64,000 bases of DNA from Erythrocercus mccallii. Lineage: Eukaryota; Chordata; Aves; Passeriformes; Dicruridae. Where the stretch lies: positions 186,001 to 250,000 of the forward strand of contig VZRG01000203.1 in NCBI GenBank assembly GCA_013397435.1, given 5' to 3'. The translations under genes were made by a program, and so were the position numbers. Positions 50,974 through 61,605 of this stretch are shown piece by piece. Under the pieces are notes generated by a model. It did no database searches. It was not told the origin of the DNA and was given only the letters and a program-made list of their open reading frames with translations. Position 1 is the first letter of the stretch, and each line of letters starts with the position of its first letter.

Positions 50974-51219
50974 CTGGGAAGGAACGCAAAAAATTGTGGG
51001 TGAATTTAAGATTAAATGGTTTAAAATGGTTTCACAAGTCTCTGAAAGTCTGGATGGAGTGGAGATTTCTAGATAATCCTATAAGTCCACCTTAAAGTAA
51101 AAAATCTGATAAATCTAATTTTCCTTCATTGCCTAAATTTATTTTAGCTGTAAAATAATAACAGAAAAAAGCTAAATTTATTTTAGCTGTCCATGACTGA
51201 TGGTAGTATGAGCTGCTTA
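50974..51219. other. Noncoding DNA with duplicated near-palindrome
   Basis: The only distinctive feature is a 19-bp sequence, CTAAATTTATTTTAGCTGT, present at 51133-51151 and again at 51172-51190. The second copy with its flanking AG forms an inverted repeat (AGCTAAA ... TTTAGCT). Confidence 0.6.
51133..51190 (+). repeat. Direct repeat of a 19-bp near-palindrome
   Basis: Two perfect copies of CTAAATTTATTTTAGCTGT have their starts 39 bases apart. The unit is itself nearly self-complementary. It could be a local duplication or a pair of factor-binding sites. Confidence 0.85.
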
Positions 51220-51490
51220 GGAATCATATCCTTGATCATTGCTCAGTTGCTGCTGTGCCTCTCCCCAGCCACAGGCCACCCAAGCACTTTCACTAGGAGA
51301 ACCATGTGTATGAACCATTGGCTTCAATCCAGCCTGTAAAATGCTCGTAATTATGGAGTCTCATTAAAATGAAATCAGTGAAACAGGCTTCTGCTCTTAA
51401 AAATGATGGGTAGAATCCAGAGATCCTGAAGGCCTTTATGCTTTCATTGTGAAATAATTCCTTCTGTTCTTTGGATCTATCTATTAATTA
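51220..51490. promoter_or_regulatory. Candidate conserved noncoding element
   Basis: This block combines complex sequence with AT-rich homeodomain-type cores: CTCGTAATTATGG near 51345, TCTCATTAAAATG near 51360 and CTATTAATTAAG near 51480. There is no repeat similarity and no sustained open frame. It lies close to two further blocks of similar texture, which would fit a regulatory cluster. Conservation is untested. Confidence 0.28.
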
Positions 51491-51835
51491 AGAAAAAAGT
51501 ACCATTATGGTTAGCAAGACTGCCTGAAAAGACGCTCACAGTCTAAAGGACTATGCTTTAAAATCTGTTAAATAGCTGGCCTCCATTATTCAGATACTGG
51601 GATGAAATCCACTGGCATAGTTGGAATGATGGTCAGCCCCTCAGCAGCTTCATACTTCTTAAGTTGTGACAGGAATCTGCTAATGGTGTCTGAGAGTTCA
51701 AAGATGGCTTCTTATGCCTTTGTTTTTCCTACTAAGTCATTCTCTCTACTTCCATAGTGCAAAATGTATTTTAATTTTTACATGAATTTACCAGTCAGAT
51801 TGGAAAGTACTGACATCTATTTTTCAGAGCTCTGG
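51491..51835. other. Noncoding DNA, nothing distinctive
   Basis: No gene, mobile element or simple repeat is recognised here. Confidence 0.5.
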
Positions 51836-52060
51836 CTCAGTTTAAAGCACCAATCCTCCAGTGTCTTAAGAAGATGTGTGACGGCTTATGGCTGCTCCAC
51901 ACAGCAGCTTGCAGCTACCTGAAAGCCATTCTGCTGAAGTGTGTGAAACAGCAGTGGCTTTCTGGTTCTGTGTGTGCAGCACAAATGAACTGCAGCTAGC
52001 CAGCAGTACCAGGAGCCTGACAGTCTTTAACATTTCTGACAGGTGCTGAGTTACAGAAAT
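51836..52060. promoter_or_regulatory. Candidate conserved noncoding element
   Basis: This is an even-composition block rich in CAGC/GCTG words (CACACAGCAGCTTGCAGCTA, GAACTGCAGCTAGCCAGCAG), including CAGCTG-like E-box half sites. It shows no open frame or repeat family. It resembles conserved regulatory DNA only by texture. Confidence 0.22.
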
Positions 52061-52989
52061 GGCTTATCTGGAAAGTTCTTTGTTGGTGCATCCATACAGG
52101 TTATGCTCAAAGCAGGTGGACTCAGGGTGACCCAATAGGGTTTCCTCTTGTGATTTTAATCTCTTTAATTCAGGAATGGAACATTAGGCTTAGCCTATGG
52201 CAGCATGGCTCCAACACATGTTGCCGAAAATTATCCAAATTTTAAAAGTTCTAATTCTAGGATGTACAGGGATGAGGAAAATTTGCTCACCAAGTTCAGG
52301 ATTCAGCCTCCATTTCTGCATAAATGGAGAAACAAAGTATAAGCTCTTGTATTTTTAGCTATTTCTTTTTTATTTTCATGTAGCAAGTATGCATTCTTGT
52401 ATCTCGTAAAAAAAATAAATTCCAGTTTAGTTTTTATGACTTAGGAGGAATTATGCTTGTTTGGAAAAGCATAGTCTGAAACTTTTTTCTTAATAATTGG
52501 AGCCAATAGATGCTCCCAGTAGTGAAGTTTCTTTCTTTTTCTTCTTAATTGCAAGCAGCAGAAAAAGCTGTAAAGACACTGACAATACAATAAATAGCTG
52601 ACCTGGTGGAACGTGCTTGGGCTGTAGCCAGGAATCTCATCCATAGATACACTCTCCTTTGGGAAATGGTTTTTTCTCTTTGCCTTGTAGTAACCGATTA
52701 ATTTTTTTTTAAGCCAAACCTTTACTTTTATAAATAATCAAATTCCAAAAAAGATCTGGTAGATTGTGACTCTTTTGAGAACAGGAGTGAATAATACTAC
52801 TTGTGAATTATGGATTGTTTCCACTTTTACTTATATCAATATACATCCAGGAATACGTGTTGTGAATTTATTAGGTTTGGCTAACCTGAGTGAGCCTGGT
52901 ATTATACCTCAGTTCTGTAAAACACTGCATTATTTCCATGTAATAACATCTTCAGTCTGGAATTTTGTTTTCTCACAAGCTCTAGCATA
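52061..52989. other. Noncoding DNA, nothing distinctive
   Basis: AT-rich sequence with A and T runs. Short open frames on both strands have no support. Confidence 0.5.
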
Positions 52990-53230
52990 AAAGGAGTGCA
53001 GCATAAATGTATCATCAGCATATTAATTACCTGAATAATCAAGTGGAATGCCTACAGTTGCTGTTTGCTGGAGATTTCATCTGGTGGTCAGGAGCAGAGC
53101 AGTGCCAGTTAAATAACAGCTTGCTTCAAACTGTTGGAAACTGGTGTTGACTCCACATTAAAGAAAGCCTCCAGCTGTGCAGGGAACCAGCCTGTTCTAC
53201 CTCTGTGGGGTTGCTATGGGCATATGGCTC
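52990..53230. promoter_or_regulatory. Candidate conserved noncoding element
   Basis: The block starts with CATATTAATTACCTGAATAA, a paired-type homeodomain core, and continues as complex, balanced sequence with GTTAAATAACAG and CATTAAAG motifs. There is no open frame or recognised repeat. Evidence is limited to motif content and texture. Confidence 0.28.
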
Positions 53231-56186
53231 TAAGAGCCACTAATAGGGACTGGCAGCAAGTGAAAGAAACCTGTAAAAGATCCAAACATAAGCCATAGTG
53301 TTGAGCTTGATACACTGGTTGTGGACTAGTGATTTACATTATTTGACCAGTGAATTTGTCACGTTGAGCAGATGGAAAGTATTTCTTACTGACCCTTTCC
53401 ATAGGGTGAAGATGTTTTGTGGATGAAATTTGCTTGTGTATTTTGTTGGCTATTGTTGATGTAGATAATTAATTTACTAAGCACAGAGCTGGTTCATGAA
53501 GGGGAAAAAGTGATTCTTCAAGAAATGAAAAGTGATAGCTAAGAAAGTTGCATTGCTGATCTCGTAAGGAAGGACAGAGCTCATTTTTTTCCTGATTTTT
53601 TTTTCTGGATAATCAAAATTAATTACCATTGTTTAACAATTTGGATTAAAAAAAATAATTCTTTCTGTACAGTTGCCTCCTAAATTTAAACTAGCAACCA
53701 GATTGATTTTTCCTAATTAGAAAGTCATAAAGATTGCTTGGGGGATGTCATGTAGTGGTGGTATTAGTGGCAATTCCAACTTCACTGCTTATGTGGAATG
53801 GGCAATCTTTCACAGTCACCACATCTGCAGAAAATTTCAAGTGCTGAAATCACTCTTCCCAGAAAGAGAAATGAAAAAGCCAAGCTAAAAAGCAAAACTC
53901 TTAAGAGTTAAAAACTAGGTGAAATGCTGTTCAGATTTTCAGAAGTGTTACTTTTGTATTTCCCAAAATCATTCTGCCCACGTCTATTTCTGTTTCTTAC
54001 ATCAGTTTACATATTTAAATCTATTTATTCTCATTTTCTTTTAGGTGATCCTGATCCTTACTAAGTATTATCATACTGACATGGGGAAGGTTCTGGAGAG
54101 TTCTCTGTGGAGGTAAGTTCTCTGCTTTTTCTATAACCATCCCTCCTGCTGTTCTTGGAATAGATCTATCACTTCCTTTTCCAAACTGCTGCTGAGTTGC
54201 ACTGGTAGCTGACTGATGCTATTGTAGTAAGATTATCCAGATTGTCATCAGCTCCTATTCCTTCTCTTCCTTGAATGGATTTCCTGTAGTTGAATTAGAC
54301 TTTATAATGAGTTTTAACAGTAGAAACAAAGAATGATGGAGAATATAAGGTACCTTCTTGATGCCACTTAGCAAGTTGCCACGTTTTTCCTTTTCCTAGA
54401 AATTCTGTATCAAATTTACTTAAAAAGTTTGAAATGCTTACTGTGTTGGGATGTGTCTTTTGGGAATTCTTTGCCATTTGAGTAGTGTACTGAGGTTAGT
54501 AAATAATCCTGCTTTGGAAGTAGGATTGTCTGGATGAAGTATACCAGCAGTGTAGGTTATATTGTGTTTTATGACAACTGGGAATAAATAGTAATCCAAA
54601 TAAATTTCTAAACTGATTCTCATTCCCATAATACTTGTGAATTAAGATACCAATATGCTTGTTGCCTGTGTGTGCACAGACTGCACGTTCAGGTGTGCAT
54701 CAGCACAAAAGCAGGGCTAAGGTACGTCTATGTTATACTGGTCACAGTGGTTATCTTCTTGGGTCTTAGTTGTCTTTAGCTAAGGAGCCTTTTTGTGCTC
54801 TCATATTTTTTGTGTGTGCGTGTCTCTATAAATTTTTCACAACAAATTTTTGCTAGACCCATCATGTACATTTGAAAAGCAAAATTATTTCAGTGTTCTA
54901 AATAAATGTGATACCGCACCAGTATTTGCTCTGCTAGTTTTGCTGGTTATCTCTAGCAGTAGAAATAAATGACAGGAGACTTAAGCTGTCATATGTGAAA
55001 TTCAAATCTAGTTAATAACCTTCCAGTCTAGAAACAAGCAGTTTGTCTAAAACCTTGTGGCTTAGATACTTGTAACCTTCATGGTGTCCCAAGAGCTGTG
55101 AGTGTAAGGACCTTTACAGAGACAATCCAAGAAAAAGCCTGGATAAGGGAATAGGGAGTGGCAAAAGTCTATTTCCAGGACATTCTGCAAAACAACCTTG
55201 TTACTTATTTTGAAAAAGCTGTGTGAGGTTCCTCAGTGACAATGCTCCTGCAATAACTTGTCGTACCAGTGTCTGACTCAGTCTGGCCAGGGCCAGTGGT
55301 CCATGCAGAATAAGGATATTTCTAGAAATTTCTAGTTGTAAGAAGGAGGTATTCAATGCTTAGCATTGGCTCAAGACTGGCCTTTTTAAGGGCTTTTACA
55401 GTTCATTTGTAACTATCCTTTAAACTTACAAGATCTAAAATTTATTGCACATTTGTTTCTGTTTTAATTTTTGTCCAACATCTTGTGCAAATAAGCCAAC
55501 CAAATGACAGTTTGGATAATCCCAACTGCGTAAGCACACACTGCTTTCCTTTTATTTGTCAGTGGCCCATACAACATGTGCAATATATTTCAAGTTTTCC
55601 AATCCATTCCTCAGGATATCTATCGTAGTCTTTTAAGCATTTTCAGTTGGATTCTTCAAAATAAACTCTTTGGTCTTCTAAAACAAACATAAACCAGGCT
55701 TCAGATAATGTTTCTTTCTTTGGAGAACATAAACACTTAAAACAAGGTCATCCAGACCTTGCTGACAGCTGGTGTAAAGAATTGGTGTGAACTGCATTCA
55801 AATAAAATCAATACTAGCGTGCATCATCTGGAAGTCGTGCCTTTTTACTTATGAGTAACAGATGTACCAGATGCTTTGGTACTGGCACAGGTCATGGTCC
55901 CGCCTCAGGGGCTGGGCACATGGTGAGAGGGCTCTCAGTGGTGTCAGGCTCTGGGGATGTGCTGGGTGCCCGTGGCTCCACTTTAGTGTGGCAGGAATGG
56001 GGCCTTAATGAACTCCCCTTGAGTTTGTCTTGCAATTTTCCAGGGCACAGCCCAGCCACGGTCTGGACATCAGGGTGCCTTGGGCTGCCCACTTTGCAAA
56101 AGCCCCTGGGAGCTCACTGCTTCATGTGATGATTCCCAGAACTGGCTGAGCCAGGGGTGAGGATGAAGGCTGGGGCTTGTTGACCA
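53231..56186. other. Unique noncoding stretch, GC-rich at its right end
   Basis: No gene is recognised. From about 55850 to 56186 the sequence becomes markedly GC-richer than its surroundings (GGGGCTGGGCACATGGTGAG, CCCAGCCACGGTCTGG) and carries 92- and 66-codon open frames on opposite strands. It runs directly into the CR1 fragment at 56187 but does not look like CR1 itself. It may be part of another, unrecognised insertion. Confidence 0.45.
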
Positions 56187-56315
56187 GACAGGCTGGATGG
56201 GTTCTGAATCACCTGGTCTAGTGGAAGGTTCCCTGCCCATAGCAGAGGGGTTGGAACTAGATGGTCTTCAAGGTCCCGTCCATCCCAAACACAAACCATT
56301 CTATAGTTCTGTGGT
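56187..56315 (+). mobile_element. CR1 LINE 3' end fragment
   Basis: GGCTGGATGGGTTCTGAATC, ACCTGGTCTAGTGGAAGG, TTCCCTGCCCATAGCAGAGG, GGTTGGAACTAGATGGTC and CCATTCTATAGTTCTGTGG follow the CR1 3' end in order, finishing in the octamer-type tail. It is about 130 bases long, similar in extent to the fragment at 20.0 kb but from a subfamily with the CCTGCCCATGGCAG insert in its 3' part. Confidence 0.93.
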
Positions 56316-59300
56316 TTCTAAAACCAGGATGGAAAAGCTGAAAGCAAGCAAGTGCTTGAGACAACTTGGGCCGGGGTTGCTACCCAGATGATGCATGCCT
56401 GGATGTGTTCTGGGCTCACCTCCTTGCTCCACCTCTGTCCACTGTGACATAGAAGAGACACACACAGTTGTCAAACTGGAAGAGTTACAAAGTGGATCTG
56501 GAAAAATGCAAATCAGACCAACTATTGCAAAAGTATCAAATAGTGCCCGTCTGTTGAGATGTAGCTCACTATCTATACTAAATAAATGAATGAAGATGAA
56601 GTACCTTTACAGTCAAGAGAATTCTGTGGTTTTCCCTGTGTAAAATGATTGGAGCTTCACCAGTTTTCACCCATGTTTGCTGATGGAACTGGGGTGTTGT
56701 ATTCACATTGCCAGCCTGCCCAGAATGGATAGTGTATATATTTTTCAATTTATTTTTAAAATTCTCTTTTGCATTCTTCTTATTTGTATCAAACAAATAT
56801 GCTGTAAAACAGGTGTGAAAAACAATACAGAGGGGTTTTTTGTTGTTAACAGAGAAATGCCATTAATCTATTTCTGTGCCCTAGTGGTAATAGACCCCCT
56901 CCAGTTATTTCCTGAGTTGGCCCAATGTTTTTTGTTCCTATCTTGCCTGGCTAGATAATAGAAAGAAATCATATTGTCTAAGTCACTAAGTGAAAATAAT
57001 CTAGATTTATTAACTGATCAATCCTGACTAGATAAATTTCTTAATGTTAATATCCTAATTTCTCTTTCTGGCTAGTAAATATTAACCTACATTGTTGTTT
57101 ATCTGTTATTTTGTTCCTTGAAACTGTATCTTTCATCTTCTAAAACATACTTCTACTTCATCTCTTTCCTTTTCTCCCATCACTCAAAAGAGTTTTTTTC
57201 TACTTGTTTAGCAGAACAAAGAATGAGAAGGGATGGTCTAGTGATACTTGTTTGTTCTTAGTGACCTTGGAGCTGCAGTCAGACTTTTAAGAGTGATGCA
57301 AATGGTGGTGAAAAACACCAGTCAGAGGTACATGCCTAGGTGGAGGGACTCTATGTGAAGAACATTTGTGGGTGGATCTTGGTGACACATTTTTGTAACT
57401 CTGCAGAGCATTGTCAGTTTGTGTAGGTAACTTATGCCTGCCCACGTAAGTCAGGTTACAGGCTTGGAGACCTAAATTTGAATTACCTTAGAATGTTTCA
57501 TTGTTGAATAAATAGGGAAAATAGTGCTGTGTAATGAAATTCTTAAAAAGGTTTTTACTCGTAACAGTCATGTCTGGTTACACTGAAGAGGTGAAGACCA
57601 AATCTTGATGGAAGTATGCAGTGAAAAAATACCAGACTGTGCTTCTTTAGTCTGATGCTTTCCTAATTTGTTTATTAACTAATTGTCAAGGTGTAAATTG
57701 TAGAATTATTTTACTCAAAATAAGATAGGGAAATAAATAGAGATAACATTGGTTGCCTCTTGAATATAAACTAAAATAACTTTTTGAGAAGGAACTGAGG
57801 ATTGTTTTCAGGTCCACTTTTAGAGTTTCTAAACTATGGTACATATTGGGAATACAGGTTGCTTGTCATGTCATAGCTCATTAGCATAATGAAAAAACAG
57901 ACTTCAAATACTAAAATTATTGTCACAAGTTGTGCATATGTGGAAGATATTTTTCATACTAGAGCTTTTCGTGTCAGAGTTCACACACATATTTATCCAG
58001 CATATTTACAGTATGAAGGAATTGAAACCAACTGACCATTTAGGTTATGTGTTTTCATATGCTTTATGGACTCATTTGTGCACAAATATATAGGTGCACA
58101 TATTTTACAACCTCAGGTACTCGCTTGCATCTATTGAATGCCTGCAACTTGAGATGTAATTATTAAATTTTACAATCAAATAGTTTAACTTTGAATTAGG
58201 AACCACTATGAAATTTATGATAGTACTTATCTGAGTTAATAATTCCTAATATTGCTGAAGATTATGCAGTGGTGACTCAACACTGTATGAACATGGAACA
58301 GAAGGTTGGACCTTCCAACCCTGTACTTCCAACCCTGCTCAGAGTCCTGTTACTGGTAGGCATGCAGCCTTCCCTTTCTTGGCTTGATCTAAGCAATGAA
58401 TAATGGATGCTAGTGATGATTGCTAATAAAGTTTTGATTGCATATAATCAAGCTGTAATGATACAGTAATGCTAAAGTGGCTTCCTGTGTAATTGCCATT
58501 GTTCCCAATGGCATCACCATGTTGTTACTGCTTCACCACAGCAAAACAAACCATATTACTTGATGTTAACTGCACTGTTGGATCCTCTTAGCATTGCCTG
58601 CTGAAACAGGTAGCCCTATTTTCAGAGATGCTGGGTTGTTTTGCCCCATGTTATGAGTAAAGAAATACTGAATGAAGAAACAGACTTCCTCACCTCCTTA
58701 AATATTTTTGGATATCCCAGCTGAGCTTTCTGGGACTCCTTACTCCAAAAGCAGCTCAAGGGGGAAGAAAAGTCGAAGCACTGTGGGAGGTTGAAAGTCC
58801 AGATCAGTGGCTGGGCAGGTGGAGGTGAGAAAGGTCAGGAGAACCTCACAGACAGCATTGTCCTTGCCAAATCCCAAGGAGTCGGGAATATCCTGTCTGT
58901 GGCGGCACAGCTCTTTCTATCTGCACCCACAACAAGCCACCTATTCAAGCACAAGACTCACTTGTGCAAGCCTGCTGCCCATCAGGAGCAATTGGGGCAC
59001 GGTGACTGCAGGGGGCTTTGACCATTTACAGAGTGCAGGCCTACACTACAGCCAAAATCCAGACTACAAAGAGCCAGAGATTCTTTTAAGGTGGATACAG
59101 TGAACAACATACAGCTCAGGAAAGTAACATTTCCAGGTGGCTCACAGAATGTGTGAAAATGAATATGGACATTTGTTTCAAAAATCTTTTGACTTGTAGG
59201 TGAAATCCATTTCAGCATTTCCTGAAATTAATTTTAAAAAGAAAATAAACCCCCCCCAATATGCAGTTCAGTGCCCCAGTGAAATTTTTGGTCTTAAGTA

Positions 59301-61557
59301 CTGCTTAATAAATGAGCAACTGTATTCTGCAACAACTTGCACTTCCAGATGGCCTTATATTGTGCCTCTGCTTTAAAAAGTGACTTTGTAGAAATGGCCC
59401 CAAGGGATGGAGTTATTGAGTCTGTGATTTTCATATCAAATTTTCTCCTTCCAAGTTAAAAAAGAAAAAGAAATGGCTTTCTAATTATTATCCCAATGAA
59501 CTCAGCTTGGGATCTAATGTCTAGCTGTGCTTTCTCTAGCTAATGCATCATTATGAGTAATGCAAGTTCTGCAATTAAAATAGAGTGTCCTCAATTATAC
59601 CTGTGCAGCTCTTTTGTGCTCCTATTATATCCTTATTTACACCTGTTCCACTGAGCAAAGGTTTTGGGCAGTAGCGTTGAAAAGACAGTCTTACAATTAG
59701 AGCTTTATTTCTCTTACTGAACAACAGATTTTTTTATGCTCTCTTTGATCATATTTCCATATACATCTAATAGTATTACAACGACTTTCATTGTCTTTGC
59801 TGCAACTTGCATTGTCTCGGTAATACTCAACAGTGTGCCATTCTGAGTTGAATTGTGCAGGAAAGTCTATTTTAAATTTATTTTGGATATTTAAAATGTG
59901 CTGTAAAACTATAGTTAAAAAGTGGATGTAGTGGGTTTCAGCATATCAGCAAAGTTTTAGTATGGATGTCAGGAGGAAAAATATGTAGGAGGTAAAGGAA
60001 ATTAAATAAACATATCTTGACAAACCTTGGAATGTGCAAGGTATTGGAGAAGTGATTATTGGTGCTTTTAATGGGTAGTGGAATTGATTCAGGAGCACAG
60101 AGGTGCCGATGTTGCAGTGTGTGCTCTGATGGACACATGAACTACCATCGACTTCCTGAGACCAAGGCTCAGCACGATGGCTTGGCAGTAACCTTGCTGT
60201 TGCCTTGGTGTGGCACTCATCCTGCCACGTTTTGGCTGTAGCTTTTGGCCATTCCACAGAGGAATGAAATTTGGCTGTGGATATTTGGGACTGTTCTCCG
60301 AGTTGTGACCTGTGGACTCCTCTGAAGGAGATGTCTTTTAAAAGGCTTTCCAGTGCATGAGATTTAGCTTAAGCAGGTACTTTTATGGCTGTGTTGCCGT
60401 AATAGAATTTAAAGATTAGTTTGATGTCTTAGTACGTTTGAAGGTCCAGATTGAAAAAACATATATCCTACAAGCAAGTAAAAGCTACCAAATAATTCTA
60501 TCCAAATTTCTCTACTGAATATCTCTTGGTCACTGATGAGAGTGCTGTGTCATAACTACTTTTCCATGTCTTCAGCACCTTGGAATAGCAATGATGTTTT
60601 TGAATATTTTTGTGCACTAGCTTGTGATCACACAGAGAATATATGACATACGAATTATGATCCAGTTAGAAAGCTGTGGTTGACGTTGTTAGGAAAGGAA
60701 GGGCTCTTGCAGTACACTTGTGCTTATTGAAGCTGATTGCAGCATGGCTGCTGAACATGTTAAATACATCTTGGAGCATGAGAATTTTGCTACTTTACAG
60801 GTTGATTTTTTTTTTCCCCACTTAATCCTCCTTCTGGAAAATGAATTAAGTCATTGCAAGATATAACTCATAATGAGTGAGTCAATTTATTGAGAAAGAA
60901 TAACCATTTATTTTAAATGGCTTAAGAATCCTTTTCTCTTGTTTGAGTAACTTAAGCCTAAGTAATAGAATTTCTGATTGCTTTAACTAGTGCTGCAGAC
61001 TTTGTGGGAATTTCACCACAGGTTCTTGTTTTAAGTAGACTGTTTGGCCAGGAGTGATGGCAACAGAACTGATCTTTCCTTCCCAAGACCCATGAAGGAT
61101 ATTTAGGATATTTAGGAAAGTTGCTTTGCTGGTGTTTCGTCAGTTTTGTTATGGTATTTTATTTAATAAGCCTCCCTACAAGAAATTATGCTTTTTCTTG
61201 CCAGCCTCAGCAGACAGGTTTAAGGTGAGAAACAGGAAATGCTGTCTTTATATGCATTAGTCATCCATGGGGCTTGTGATTTGCTTTTGCCCTCCCTCTG
61301 TTCATAAAAAAGGGAAGTTTTGCTCAAGATCCACACTTCTGCGTGAGCAAACTGAGAACAGCAATCTTGGAGCTTTTATTGTGGCATGATTCCTCTGTAG
61401 TAAGTTCATATGAAACGTGTTGAGCCATCAGGATTTTTGATAATGGGAGGTAGTTTGCTGCATTGTCATCCATTACATCCCACTGTCAGCAGGCTGGCAC
61501 AGCAGGGAGGTGCAGGGCCTGGGGCAGATGACACCATCTCTTCCTCTCTCTCTCCCT

Positions 61558-61605
<48 letters not shown>

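Noticed and set aside
58300..58340. CR1 3' end scrap
   Set aside because: TTGGACCTTCCAACCCTG is similar to CR1 tails but too short, and a 12-bp duplication explains it as well.
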